The notes: a model not told the origin generated them from the sequence alone. A DNA stretch of 64,000 bases from JAUZRW01 sp964549915 (GCA_964549915.1 CAZJWX010000001.1:245593-309592), one strand, 5' to 3'. Counted from the stretch's first letter, positions 33,302 to 41,734 are shown. Translations and numbers: made by a program.

Positions 33302-34951
33302 TCAGGCGCTGGCGATCATGTCTTCAGGGCGAGGCAAGTACACACGGAAGGTTGTGCCTTTGTTCTGTGCGCTCTGCACCTCAATCTGCCCCTGATGCAA
33401 ATCGACGATCTTCTTGACGATGGCTAGCCCCAGTCCGGAGCCTCCGGTCCGCAAGTTCGATGACTGTTGCGTGCGGAAGTAGCGCTCAAAAATGCGCTCC
33501 ATGTCCTCGGACGAGATGCCAATTCCCGTATCCTGAACTTCAATCAGAACCATCTTCTGACCATCGAAGAGCCGCAGCCAGACGCTGCCACCTTCCGGCG
33601 TGTAATGGACAGCGTTTTCCAGCAGGTTACGCAGCGCACGTACCAATTCCTGCTCAATGCCAGAAATCGCGCAGTTGGTTTGCTGTTCGATCTGAAACTT
33701 CACGCCCTTTTGCTCTGCCAGGAGCGTGATATGAGTCTCGATCTGTGCTACCAGCTCTTGCGTGGAGACAGGTTCGAAGAGTACTTCCCCGATGCGTTCC
33801 AGGCGCGAGATTGTCAGCAGATCATTGATGAGGTGGCTCAAATTCGTCACCTGCTGCCCAATCTGGCTGAAACGCGGATTCTTGCCCTCCGGGTCAAGTT
33901 CGCGTTGGAGGAGATACAGCGTGGTGTTGATCGTAGTCAGCGGAGTTTTCAGGTCGTGCGAGAGGTCTGCGATAGCATTTTCCAGCGTTTCGCTACGCTC
34001 GTGGGCAATTTGCAGTTCCTGCTCGTGTTGTTCTGCTTGCACTTGCTCACTGATGTCATAAAGCTGCACCAACAGCGCGGAGATGGCATCTTCGATATGC
34101 ACTGCGCTGGCCGTCAGGTTGTACCAGCGCGGCTCGTCGCTCAGCGACTCTAATTCTAGCTTGAGCGTCTGTGAGGTGCCTGCTTGTGCCGTGCTGCGCA
34201 GCGCCACTTCGACGATGGTACGCTGTTCAGCCGGGATCAGGTCGAGGAAGGGTCTTCCCGCCAATGGGTGATCTTTCGGTTCTCGGTTCGCGAAGCTGAT
34301 GTCGAGTTGTGGCGTGAGTTGTAGGACGTGCGCCGGGCCGTTTTCCACGAGGGAGCGCCAGCGTGCCTCACTGCGCCAGGCACGTCGCAGCGCCAGACGA
34401 TACTCGCGCACCGCGATTGCGATGAATACGCCACCGACCGCCACGCCTACCAAATGCAACGCCCAACTGAATGTTTCCGAGGGCAACGTCGCCGTTCGCA
34501 AATCCGCCAGATCGACCAGGTAGACCCCGGTGATGAAGACCATGCTCAAACCCACGTAGATCAGGCTGCCCCAATTGCCGATCAAAAGACCCGCGATGAT
34601 CGTGAGGATCAAGAACCAGGTGTAATTGGGTGCGCGAATGTCCACACTGTTGATCGTAACGAGCGCGGCCAGGCTCCCCCAGAGATAGAGCAGTAGAATG
34701 CTCGTTGCCAGCCGCACGCGCCCGCCCCGCGTAAGGGCTAGCAATCCGGTCAGGAGTAGGGCAAGGATCGCTCCCGCGCCGATGTAGGCGAGCTTCTGCC
34801 CGATGCTGTCGTCGCCCAACAAGATGACGACGAAATAGATGGGCAGCGGTATCAATAAGACGAAGACCAGGGCATAAAACAACCGCGACTTGCGATGCAG
34901 TTCGGCGTCATCGAAACTGGGGAGTTGATAGATTTGTAGTAGACGTTGCAT
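33302..34951 (-). CDS. Membrane sensor histidine kinase with PAS domain
   Basis: A 549-residue kinase. Six membrane helices (about 23-45, 54-73, 81-100, 109-126, 129-147, 163-184) form the sensor, a PAS-like domain spans about 195-315, and HisKA carries the phospho-acceptor H332 in LSHDLKTPL. The catalytic domain shows an N box (NLLENAVHYTPEGG), a G1 box (DTGIGIS) and a G2 box (GSGLGLAIVKKI). No periplasmic loop of note, so the signal is probably in the membrane or cytosolic. No response regulator is adjacent. The lone receiver at 3.07 kb is a possible partner, without further support. Confidence 0.93.
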   Translation of the reverse strand: MQRLLQIYQLPSFDDAELHRKSRLFYALVFVLLIPLPIYFVVILLGDDSIGQKLAYIGAGAILALLLTGLLALTRGGRVRLATSILLLYLWGSLAALVTINSVDIRAPNYTWFLILTIIAGLLIGNWGSLIYVGLSMVFITGVYLVDLADLRTATLPSETFSWALHLVGVAVGGVFIAIAVREYRLALRRAWRSEARWRSLVENGPAHVLQLTPQLDISFANREPKDHPLAGRPFLDLIPAEQRTIVEVALRSTAQAGTSQTLKLELESLSDEPRWYNLTASAVHIEDAISALLVQLYDISEQVQAEQHEQELQIAHERSETLENAIADLSHDLKTPLTTINTTLYLLQRELDPEGKNPRFSQIGQQVTNLSHLINDLLTISRLERIGEVLFEPVSTQELVAQIETHITLLAEQKGVKFQIEQQTNCAISGIEQELVRALRNLLENAVHYTPEGGSVWLRLFDGQKMVLIEVQDTGIGISSEDMERIFERYFRTQQSSNLRTGGSGLGLAIVKKIVDLHQGQIEVQSAQNKGTTFRVYLPRPEDMIASA

Positions 34952-35097
34952 GTGCTTTTCAATGTTGTCTCTCTGTGCGAACCCTCTTTCTTGTTATACC
35001 GCAGAAGACTCGAAATAGATGTTGTTCGCACGAGTAACACACACAACGTTAATCACAAGATAAGTTAACTACCCTTGTTCGTGATGCTGGTGTAGCA

Positions 35098-35700
35098 TCA
35101 TAAAAATTGCTTCAGTACCTGGAAGTCCTCGCGCAGGGTGTCTTTCTGCCCTGCATTGTAGAGCGCCACTGCCGGGTGGTAGAGCGGCACCACATGGGCT
35201 TCTCCGTAGCCTGTTTGCACCTGAACGGCCTGCCCGTGTAGCTGGCTAATCTTGGCGTCTTTTTCCGGCGCGTCGAAGAGACTCAGCACAAATTCCATCG
35301 AGAATCGCCCCAGGGTTGCCAGCACCTGCGGCTGGATGATGTCAATCTGCCGTTCCAGGAAGGGCGAATACAGCGCGATTTCGGCCTTGTGTGGGTCGCG
35401 GTTGTTGGGTGGGCGATCCTTGACCACGTTCGTAATGTAGACTTCTTCCCGCGCCAGCCCGATCCCTTCCAGCAGTTCATCCAGCACGCGCCCAGAAGCG
35501 CCGCAGAAAGGGCGTCCCGTCTTCGCTTCGTTTTCCCCCGGCGCTTCGCCGATGAACATGATGACGGCGTGGTGGCTGCCCTGCCCGATCACCGGGAAGT
35601 AGTTGTTCTTCGTGCGGTATGCATAAAGGGGCGACTCATCAAGGTGGAGAATCTCATCGCGGATTTGTTTCATCTGCTGGTAACGCTCATCGGCAAACAT
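35098..35700 (-). CDS. Family-4-like uracil-DNA glycosylase lacking the Fe-S cysteines
   Basis: A 200-residue protein of the family-4 type. Motif 1 is GEAPGENE (51-58), followed by KTGRPFCG; TNVVKDRPPNNRDP and the second catalytic motif YHPAVALY with H175 are present. It should excise uracil from DNA. The four cysteines that hold the 4Fe-4S cluster in family 4 are all replaced: the N-terminal CxxC region reads LDES (20-23), the VVKC position is D95 and the AAC position is Y111. The only Cys is C66. The fold must be stabilised in another way. A hairpin overlaps the stop. The ATG at 35700 has AGGT upstream. Confidence 0.85.
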   Translation of the reverse strand: MFADERYQQMKQIRDEILHLDESPLYAYRTKNNYFPVIGQGSHHAVIMFIGEAPGENEAKTGRPFCGASGRVLDELLEGIGLAREEVYITNVVKDRPPNNRDPHKAEIALYSPFLERQIDIIQPQVLATLGRFSMEFVLSLFDAPEKDAKISQLHGQAVQVQTGYGEAHVVPLYHPAVALYNAGQKDTLREDFQVLKQFL

Positions 35701-35909
35701 GGTTTCGACCTACCGGCATGGATACCTGTACATTCGGTTTCAGAGTGTAGCAGACGAGCGATGGCGTGCTACCCAGCATCTAATGAGAAGTCCGTGCCCG
35801 ACGTTCATTGGGCGATCATCTGCCAGCGCCAATTTGCCTCTGTCGTTGTGCTACAATGGCGGCGCAATTTTCAGCAACCTGTATGTGAAAGCGAAGGGTT
35901 TTCAACTCC

Positions 35910-37067
35910 ATGAGACGACTGTTCCTACTGGTAGCCCTGTTGATGACGATTGTCCCCGCGCTGGCGCAAGATGAGGCGGAACCCGTCATCACACGCGCCA
36001 GCGCACCTGACCCCGCCAATGTGCAGCTTGAGGTGGTCGCCGATGGCTTCACCCGTCCGCTCTTCGTGACGCACGCGGGCGATGGCAGCGGCGCGCTCTA
36101 CGTGCTGGAACAGGGCGGCACGATTTACCGTCTGCTGGGCGGCGAACGAAGCCTCTTCCTCGATCTGACAGATACGGTGTCGCCGGGCGCGGCTGGCCCT
36201 GGTTACAGCGAGCGTGGTCTGCTTGGCCTGGCCTTCCACCCGGATTACGCGGAAAACGGCGTATTTTTCGTCAACTACACGGATGGTTCCGGGGCGACCA
36301 ATGTCGTGCGCTACCGCACACAGGACGGCGCGGTTGACTGCGACAGCGCTGAAGTCATCCTGACGCAGGTGCAGCCCTTCCCGAACCATAATGGTGGGCA
36401 CATGGCCTTCGGATCGGACGGCTATCTTTATATCAGCCTGGGTGATGGTGGTGCTGCCAACGATCCCCTCTCCACCGGGCAAGATCCGACGGATTGGCTG
36501 GGGTCGATTCTGCGGCTGGATGTTGATACCGAGAGCGGCTACGCCATCCCGGAGGATAACCCCTTCGCCGAGGGTGAAGAGGGTGCGGCGGAAGTCTGGT
36601 CGTATGGCCTGCGCAATGTCTGGCGCTTCAGTTTCGATCGCGCGACGGGCGATATGTTCCTCGCCGATGTGGGGCAGAACGAATACGAAGAAGTGAACTT
36701 CGAGCCAGTCGGGGAAGGTGGGCGCAATTATGGCTGGAATGCCTTCGAGGCGACCCACGTCTTCGCGCGTTACATCGAAGGCACCGTGATGCCCTTCGTG
36801 GAATACAGTCACACCCAGGGGTGCTCGGTGACGGGCGGTTACATCTATCGCGGTGAAGCGATTCCCGATTTGCAGGGGGCGTATCTCTACGGCGATTACT
36901 GCACCGGGCTGATCTGGGCGGCGTACCGCGATGCGTCCGAAAGCTGGAATACGAACCTCTTCCTGCGGACGGGCTTCCAGGTCAGCAGCTTCGGCGAAGA
37001 TGAAGCGGGTGAACTTTACGTGGTCAACTATCAGGGGGCGGTGCTGAAAATCGTCCCGGCAGAATGA
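35910..37067 (+). CDS. Secreted PQQ-dependent sugar dehydrogenase family protein
   Basis: A 385-residue exported protein with a clear signal peptide (1-20, cleavage after ALA). The glucose/sorbosone dehydrogenase six-bladed propeller is supported by GLLGLAFHPDY, NHNGGHMAFGSDGYLYISLGDGG, YGLRNVWRFSFD and ADVGQNEYEEV. Family enzymes oxidise aldose sugars with PQQ as cofactor, and some (Yli I-like) act on soluble sugars. No pqq synthesis genes are in the window. The His in HNGGHM is the usual catalytic base position. A shared hairpin separates it from the convergent esterase. Confidence 0.9.
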   Translation: MRRLFLLVALLMTIVPALAQDEAEPVITRASAPDPANVQLEVVADGFTRPLFVTHAGDGSGALYVLEQGGTIYRLLGGERSLFLDLTDTVSPGAAGPGYSERGLLGLAFHPDYAENGVFFVNYTDGSGATNVVRYRTQDGAVDCDSAEVILTQVQPFPNHNGGHMAFGSDGYLYISLGDGGAANDPLSTGQDPTDWLGSILRLDVDTESGYAIPEDNPFAEGEEGAAEVWSYGLRNVWRFSFDRATGDMFLADVGQNEYEEVNFEPVGEGGRNYGWNAFEATHVFARYIEGTVMPFVEYSHTQGCSVTGGYIYRGEAIPDLQGAYLYGDYCTGLIWAAYRDASESWNTNLFLRTGFQVSSFGEDEAGELYVVNYQGAVLKIVPAE

Positions 37068-37088
37068 GAATAACACTCAGCATCGATG

Positions 37089-37113
37089 CGGGCGGGCATT
37101 TATAACCCGCCCG
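37089..37113. terminator. Terminator hairpin between convergent dehydrogenase and esterase genes
   Basis: CGGGCGGG (37089-37096) pairs with CCCGCCCG (37106-37113) around an AT-only loop apart from one C. GCTTT follows on the plus strand. Position between convergent stops supports use in both directions. Confidence 0.6.
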
Positions 37114-37128
37114 GCTTTCCCACCTCAC

Positions 37129-38235
37129 TTACTCGGCACCCGGCGCATTCTCGCAATCGGTGCAGAGGATGTCATCGACTGCTTCCCCGGCTGCCAGATC
37201 AGCCACCCAGTCCCGCACGGACACGTCATCCACTTCGTACTCGTAGAATTCCGGCAGGCGCAGGATGGTGTGTAGCGTACCGCCAGCCGTATAGGTGTTG
37301 AAGCGATCAACACGGGCGCGGATGTCGTCGTAGTTGGCTTCCAGCAATTCCAGCAGGGGTACATCCGTCACGCCGTTCAACTCCAGGAACGCATACTGCG
37401 TTTCATCGTTGGCGGTGTTGTACTGTGCCATCGGCATTTCCGGGAAGCGTGCTGCCGTCGCCATGTAATAGGCTTCAAAGGTCAGATTATCGAGCGTGGC
37501 CTCGCTGTATTCGGGCCATTCCGGCAGAATGCTGGGTGTGTTCCAGATTCCGTTGACCAGCGCCGTATTCTGGGGGATGCGATAACCGCCCGCGCCATCG
37601 CCCAACATGGCAACGTCCGCGTCGGGATACTGCTCGGCGACGATACCCGCGTAGAAGGGAGCCGCAATCGCCCCCGCGCTGCTGCCTGTGACGAAGATAT
37701 TCTCCGGTGCTTCGTAATTCTCGAAGACCCAATCCAGTACCGTCATGCTGTTGATGTAGCCATTATGCAAGACAGTGAATTCTTGCGCTTCGCTCTCATC
37801 GGTTGCTGGCAGTTCGTAGACCATTTCGCTGTTACCCAGGTGAACATCGCCCGTGCAGTACGAGACGAAGACCATGTTGTAATCGGCGAAGGGGTTGGCC
37901 TCGTTTTCCAGGTCGAAGATACCGGTCGGGCCGGGGACTTCGTTGGTGAAGGGCACGAAGGTCGGCGCTTCAGGGTTGCAGATCTGGCTGAACCAGCACG
38001 CGCCACCGCCATTGAAGAAGATCAGCAATTCGTCGCTCTCTGCCGGGCGCACATGGAACGTGTATTCCGTACCGTAGGCGCAGGTGGTCTCACCGCCGGG
38101 GGCCAACGTATTCCACCCAGCTTCCAACTCTTCGAGCGAAGGAAGGTCGCCCTCTTGTGCGGATGCGAAGCTGAAGCTGAGGAGGAAAAGCGCGGAAACC
38201 AGCAGAAGAACTGTAAGAACGGTGCGTTTGGACAT
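37129..38235 (-). CDS. Secreted pectinacetylesterase-like hydrolase
   Basis: A 368-residue exported alpha/beta hydrolase of the pectinacetylesterase/Notum group. The signal peptide covers about residues 1-27. The oxyanion motif FNGGGACW is followed by a Cys-containing loop, and the nucleophile elbow is VTGSSAGAIAAPFYAG. Paired Cys near the N-terminus and the C-terminal CTDC fit disulfides outside the cell. It may remove acetyl groups from polysaccharide or act on another ester. The ATG at 38235 has AAAGGA upstream. A small membrane protein gene lies upstream on the same strand, separated by a hairpin. Confidence 0.85.
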   Translation of the reverse strand: MSKRTVLTVLLLVSALFLLSFSFASAQEGDLPSLEELEAGWNTLAPGGETTCAYGTEYTFHVRPAESDELLIFFNGGGACWFSQICNPEAPTFVPFTNEVPGPTGIFDLENEANPFADYNMVFVSYCTGDVHLGNSEMVYELPATDESEAQEFTVLHNGYINSMTVLDWVFENYEAPENIFVTGSSAGAIAAPFYAGIVAEQYPDADVAMLGDGAGGYRIPQNTALVNGIWNTPSILPEWPEYSEATLDNLTFEAYYMATAARFPEMPMAQYNTANDETQYAFLELNGVTDVPLLELLEANYDDIRARVDRFNTYTAGGTLHTILRLPEFYEYEVDDVSVRDWVADLAAGEAVDDILCTDCENAPGAE

Positions 38236-38319
38236 CAGTAATCCTTTGCGTAACAACAATATTGAACGCAAAGTGTAGCGAGTGCTGGACACATTGTCAA
38301 ATTCTTAGGTGTCGTGGAA

Positions 38320-38340
38320 GGGGGCAGGTGGGTTGCCCCC
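38320..38340 (-). terminator. Hairpin after the small membrane protein gene
   Basis: GGGGGCA (38320-38326) pairs with TGCCCCC (38334-38340), eight bases after the stop of the minus-strand membrane gene. The T content downstream is low. A terminator for that gene is plausible. Confidence 0.45.
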
Positions 38341-38348
38341 ACCAACTC

Positions 38349-38696
38349 TCACCTGCGTCGCAGGCCGTCTGCCAGGAAGAGCACGCCAATCAGCAGCGCA
38401 GGTGCGCTGACGATCAAGAAGCTGATTAGTTCTTCGTAGGTGCGGAAGAGCAACAAACTGCCAATCCCCAGCCCCAGGAAGACCAGCCCGCCGATGCGCT
38501 GCCAGCGCCACGCAATCAATAGTGCCAACAGCAAGATGATATTTGGCAGCAGGTGCATGAAGAGCGCGACCAGCGTCTCCCAGATGGTCGCATACTCGCC
38601 GAACACATCCAGCGCGAACAAGGCCAGGAAGGCGATGAAGGCAATCGCCAGTAGGCGCGGTGTCCAGGTCAGCCAGCGGTTTTGTTGAACCGTCAT
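38349..38696 (-). CDS. Small membrane protein, four helices
   Basis: A 115-residue protein made of four hydrophobic helices with short loops and an Arg-rich end (GLRRR). The first helix carries WTPRLLAIAFIAFLALFALD and the second half has IAWRWQRIGG. This layout recurs in a family of uncharacterised bacterial membrane proteins often near secreted enzymes. No charged active-site pattern is seen. Function unknown. The ATG at 38696 lies directly at the first cytosolic residues. Confidence 0.7.
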   Translation of the reverse strand: MTVQQNRWLTWTPRLLAIAFIAFLALFALDVFGEYATIWETLVALFMHLLPNIILLLALLIAWRWQRIGGLVFLGLGIGSLLLFRTYEELISFLIVSAPALLIGVLFLADGLRRR

Positions 38697-38904
38697 TTCA
38701 GACCTCCCATTTCTCTCCTACTATCGATTCCAACACCCGATGCATCGGAAGAACATCGACAGGTGCGCAGGGTGGGAGCAAGATCACCATGCAACCGTAC
38801 CGAATGCGCTGAATCAGCGTATGGACAGCGGGTCTGCACGTTTTGCCGCTGCCCATGTAAAATTGAACGCAGCAAGATAGACCAGAGACGAACAGGAAAC
38901 ACTC

Positions 38905-39279
38905 GTGCAGATTACAATGATACGCGCCAAATTGCACCAGGCGCGCGTGACCGGAGCAGACTTGAACTACGAAGGCAGCATCGGCATTGATACGGAATTG
39001 CTGCGGCAAGCGGGAATCTACCCCTACGAGCGGGTCTTGGTAGTGGATCTTGAGAACGGCAACCGCCTGGAGACGTACACGATCCCGGCACCAGCGGGCA
39101 GTCGCGAAATTTCGCTGAACGGCGCGGCAGCACGCCTCGTCAACGTGGGGGATCGTGTCATCATCATGGCCTTTGCCCAGGTGGAAGCGCCGCCGCCGTC
39201 CGATTGGGAACCGCATGTACTGATCCTCGATGAGGACAATGAAATCAGCGACGAGAAGGGCAAGATCATCGTCGGCTGA
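38905..39279 (+). CDS. panD: Aspartate 1-decarboxylase
   Basis: Makes beta-alanine from aspartate for pantothenate and CoA. At 124 residues it is a full pyruvoyl-dependent PanD precursor. Self-cleavage occurs between G24 and S25 in YEGSIGID, where Ser becomes the pyruvoyl group. The nearby Arg/Tyr active-site region (YPYERV) and the loop NGAAARLVNVGD are conserved. The start is a GTG at 38905 with AGGAA eight bases upstream. No panB, panC or PanZ gene is near. Two intrinsic terminators in a row follow. Confidence 0.95.
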   Translation: MQITMIRAKLHQARVTGADLNYEGSIGIDTELLRQAGIYPYERVLVVDLENGNRLETYTIPAPAGSREISLNGAAARLVNVGDRVIIMAFAQVEAPPPSDWEPHVLILDEDNEISDEKGKIIVG

Positions 39280-39345
39280 GAGGGTGCGCAGGGGCGCTGA
39301 GACGCATTCGCGGCCCTCGTGGTTTTCAAGAAGACGAACCCACAG

Positions 39346-39375
39346 GCCACAATCGACCGATGTTGTGGCTTTTTT
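39346..39375 (+). terminator. Rho-independent terminator of panD, first
   Basis: GCCACAA (39346-39352) pairs with TTGTGGC (39363-39369) and is followed directly by six T residues (39370-39375). A classical intrinsic terminator. Confidence 0.9.
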
Positions 39376-39378
39376 GCG

Positions 39379-39397
39379 CTGAAATCTTCAGTTTTTT
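39379..39397 (+). terminator. Rho-independent terminator of panD, second
   Basis: Three bases after the first T tract, CTGAA (39379-39383) pairs with TTCAG (39387-39391), followed by six T residues. A short backup terminator in tandem with the first. Confidence 0.7.
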
Positions 39398-39428
39398 CTG
39401 CGATTCACCGACGTAAACCAAATTGCAA

Positions 39429-39459
39429 TTGACAAGTACCCTGTGTTTTCGCGCATAAT
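39429..39459 (+). promoter_or_regulatory. Promoter of the Nudix operon
   Basis: TTGACA (39429-39434) and CATAAT (39454-39459), spacing 19 bases, a little long. It lies right after the tandem terminators and before the Nudix ATG, leaving a leader of about 85 bases. Confidence 0.55.
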
Positions 39460-39549
39460 AAGGGGGCGATGAGTGTTACTGATCGCAGTCAAAAGATTAC
39501 GTCATACCGCCGACCCAGCGGGCAAAATCGGAGGAAAGGGTTTATTACC

Positions 39550-39990
39550 ATGGTCGATCAGCGAGTTCGTGCAGTGATTACGAATGGATCACGGGTCTTG
39601 TTGGTACAGCATAAGCACCGCGAAGCGAGTCATCAGGGTTCCTGGGGCTTACCCGGTGGTCGGCTGGAACGTTCAGATGAACCGCTCGACGCCGCGCTGC
39701 TGCGCGAGATTCGAGAGGAGCTGACTGTCGAAGGGCATGTGCAGGGCAAGGTAGGCACCTGGACGTGCGCCAGTATCGACGGCGAAGATACGTTGGAGAA
39801 TCACATCTTCCACGTGACGGTGGACAACACCGATTTTCGGGTACAGCGCGACGAAATCCTCAGCGAGCGCTGGTTTTCCTACGACGAAATTGACCTGCTG
39901 CGCACGACCCTGGGCTTCGAGGCAGAAGCTATCCGCCGCGTGTTTGCCAACGGCAACGGCAACGGGCACAGCAACGGCAATGGTTCTTGA
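39550..39990 (+). CDS. Nudix hydrolase
   Basis: A 146-residue Nudix protein that hydrolyses a nucleoside diphosphate linked to another group. The Nudix box runs from GGRLERSDEP to REIREELTVEG: the catalytic REIREE core is intact, but the segment between the Gly and the first Glu has one extra residue against the consensus. The last 14 residues are a simple Asn/Gly repeat and are probably disordered. The ATG at 39550 has GGAGGAAAGG upstream. The endonuclease-like gene begins 15 bases after the stop, so both form an operon. Substrate unknown. Confidence 0.88.
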   Translation: MVDQRVRAVITNGSRVLLVQHKHREASHQGSWGLPGGRLERSDEPLDAALLREIREELTVEGHVQGKVGTWTCASIDGEDTLENHIFHVTVDNTDFRVQRDEILSERWFSYDEIDLLRTTLGFEAEAIRRVFANGNGNGHSNGNGS

Positions 39991-40005
39991 TGACGGGAGC
40001 GGCGC

Positions 40006-41004
40006 TTGCGATTGCTAGCAGGCGTTCTCTGGCAGACATTTCGTGCGCTGACAGGCGCTTATGGACTCAGCATAGCGGGTGCGCTGCTGCTGAATCTGCT
40101 GCTTCCGGAAGAGCAGATGCTGCCGCTGGCCTTGTTCAACAGCTTCGTGCACCTGCTGCTGATTCCAGCGCTGTTTCTTTTTCCGCTATCCCTGGTGCTG
40201 CGCCAGTGGTTGCTGATGGCCTTCCTGCTCCCGGCAGTATTGGCTTTCGGCAGCGCATACGGGGCACAATTCTTGCCGGATCGCAGTGCTGAAGCGCCAC
40301 CTGGATCGCTGTCATTGCGCGTGATGAGCTTCAACCTGATGGCAGCCAACCGCACGCCAGCATACGCCATCGCGCAGATTCAACAGGTGGATGCGGACGT
40401 CGTTGCCCTGCAAGAGGTTTCGTACGCACATGCTGCCCTGCTGCAAGCGCAATTTGACGGGGAATACGAGTACATTGCCTTGCACCCGCAGCGCTTCGGC
40501 ACGCAGGGCCAGGGCATCCTCAGCCGTTATCCCATCCGCGAAGATGCGTTCTCTCAGTTCGACTTCGTGCTCACCCCGCTGGGGCACCAGCGCACCGTCC
40601 TGGAACTTCCCGGCGGCACGCCCATCGTCGTCTACAACATCCACCCCACGCATCCGGGCATGAACAACCGCGCCTTTGATCCGTCTTTCCGGTCGCGCGA
40701 ACTGACGCAAATCGCTGATCTCGCCCATGCAGAACCACTGCCCGTGATGATCGTGGGCGACTTCAATATGCCGGATCTATCTGCCGATTATATGCGCTTC
40801 GATGCGGCGTACACCGATGTCTACGGTGCGGTGGGCTGGGGCATGGGCTGGACTTTCCGCTTGCCGCTGACGCTACCTCCCCTCTTACGCCTGGATTACC
40901 TCTTCGTGGATGAGTCCTTCACACCGCTGCGGGCTGAAGTGGTCTATCCCTTCGCGGGCAGCGACCACCATGCGCTCTGGGCGGATCTGGCATTTCTACC
41001 ATGA
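40006..41004 (+). CDS. Membrane-anchored endonuclease/exonuclease/phosphatase family protein
   Basis: A 332-residue protein with three N-terminal hydrophobic helices in residues 1-85 and an EEP domain beyond. Catalytic landmarks are VMSFNLMAAN, VVALQEVS (metal Glu), the His region NIHPTHPG, VGDFNMPD, RLDYLFVD and SDHHAL. The anchored EEP domain should face the outside or the cytosolic membrane surface. Members cleave phosphodiesters in nucleic acids or lipid heads. The start is a TTG at 40006 with GGGAG six bases upstream; no ATG fits. It follows the Nudix gene in one operon and is ended by a strong terminator. Confidence 0.85.
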   Translation: MRLLAGVLWQTFRALTGAYGLSIAGALLLNLLLPEEQMLPLALFNSFVHLLLIPALFLFPLSLVLRQWLLMAFLLPAVLAFGSAYGAQFLPDRSAEAPPGSLSLRVMSFNLMAANRTPAYAIAQIQQVDADVVALQEVSYAHAALLQAQFDGEYEYIALHPQRFGTQGQGILSRYPIREDAFSQFDFVLTPLGHQRTVLELPGGTPIVVYNIHPTHPGMNNRAFDPSFRSRELTQIADLAHAEPLPVMIVGDFNMPDLSADYMRFDAAYTDVYGAVGWGMGWTFRLPLTLPPLLRLDYLFVDESFTPLRAEVVYPFAGSDHHALWADLAFLP

Positions 41005-41071
41005 GTGCTCTAAAACCAGCTATCTGGTTGTTGTCGCTCTTTTTCTGGCACGTCTCCTCCAATTTTCTACC

Positions 41072-41111
41072 GGACTTGCGGATCAAAAGATCATCTGCAA
41101 GTCCGTTTTTT
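41072..41111 (+). terminator. Rho-independent terminator of the Nudix/EEP operon
   Basis: GGACTTGC (41072-41079) pairs with GCAAGTCC (41097-41104), with an inner GATC/GATC pair, then six T residues (41106-41111). A strong intrinsic terminator 67 bases after the operon's last stop. In the rest of the 349-base gap I see only a small TCAGC/GCTGA hairpin near 41173. Confidence 0.9.
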
Positions 41112-41353
41112 CTCCCATATCTGAGTACAAATTCCTCAATCCCAGTCGGCGTTCCCATCAATGAACCCTTTATCAGCCAGTGCTGACTTGCGTGTCTTGG
41201 TACTGGTTCGCAAAGCTTTTGCTCCTATCCTGAGAAGTGTAGGCAGCGCGCTGAACGCCAGAAATCACATGAAGAGATCGACAGAATAGGGAATTTGAAC
41301 ATATACGCTACGTAGGGCGGTTTTAAAGTCGAAGAACTGAGGAGACAAGTGCC

Positions 41354-41479
41354 ATGAAAACCAAACTTGCTACATTGCTGACCGTGATCTTACTGCTGAT
41401 GCTTGCACCGCAGGGAGTGGCGCAAGATGAAGTTGTTTCATCCATTCTGGCACAGAGGGCAGATGCGTCATGTCTGTAA
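41354..41479 (+). CDS. Short secreted peptide or 5' part of a frameshifted gene
   Basis: An ATG with GGAG upstream opens a 41-residue frame that begins MKTKLATLLTVILLLMLAPQ and has a credible signal peptide with cleavage near VAQ. It ends after only about 18 mature residues (ADASCL). A second frame begins ten bases before this stop in another phase. The quality of the start signals suggests this was or is a translated exported gene, now possibly broken. See the next entry. Confidence 0.45.
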   Translation: MKTKLATLLTVILLLMLAPQGVAQDEVVSSILAQRADASCL

Positions 41480-41664
41480 AACGATGGATGGAGGATATTC
41501 AGATATATATAGTCTATTATTTCCCACAAGGCATCACGCCGGAGAATTGGTCTCAATCTAGCCAGGGTCGGCGCACTGTCATGCATGAGATCAAAGCCAT
41601 TCCGCGTTACGTGAAGAAATGTGATCTCGCAGATTTTGAGGAAGAAACGCACTTCTACTATTAG
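41470..41664 (+). pseudogene. Possible 3' part of a frameshifted small exported protein
   Basis: A 64-residue frame overlapping the preceding short gene by ten bases. Its content (aromatic strands, then acidic Phe/Tyr-rich end ADFEEETHFYY) looks protein-like rather than random. Joined by a single-base shift near 41470-41477, the two parts would give an exported protein of about 100 residues. It could also be a separate coupled small protein. No family is recognised. Confidence 0.35.
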
Positions 41665-41666
41665 AC

Positions 41667-41699
41667 TGCGACATAGCGATTGTCGCAAAATCCGCTATG
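41667..41699 (+). promoter_or_regulatory. Two mutually exclusive hairpins ahead of the flippase gene
   Basis: TGCGACA (41667-41673) can pair with TGTCGCA (41681-41687). CATAGCG (41672-41678) can pair with CGCTATG (41693-41699). The two stems overlap and cannot form together. They lie 35 to 68 bases before the flippase ATG. An attenuation or translation switch is possible; the arms are short. Confidence 0.35.
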
Positions 41700-41734
41700 C
41701 TAGCCTGCGATTGGCACGGTAGAAATGGGTTTCC

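Noticed and set aside
32717..34951. Histidine phosphatase and sensor kinase as a two-gene signalling unit
   Set aside because: They are convergent, six bases apart, and belong to unrelated families. Close spacing alone does not support a shared role.
35925..37076. A 383-residue minus-strand frame opposite the sugar dehydrogenase
   Set aside because: It mirrors the real gene almost exactly and shows no conserved motif.
39950..39985. Short AAC-GGC repeats as a possible mobile or CRISPR-like repeat
   Set aside because: They are in frame and encode the Asn/Gly tail of the Nudix protein. Too short and coding, so a low-complexity protein end explains them.
41001..41186. A 61-residue frame overlapping the end of the EEP gene
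   Set aside because: It reads through a strong rho-independent terminator and has no conserved features, so translation is unlikely.
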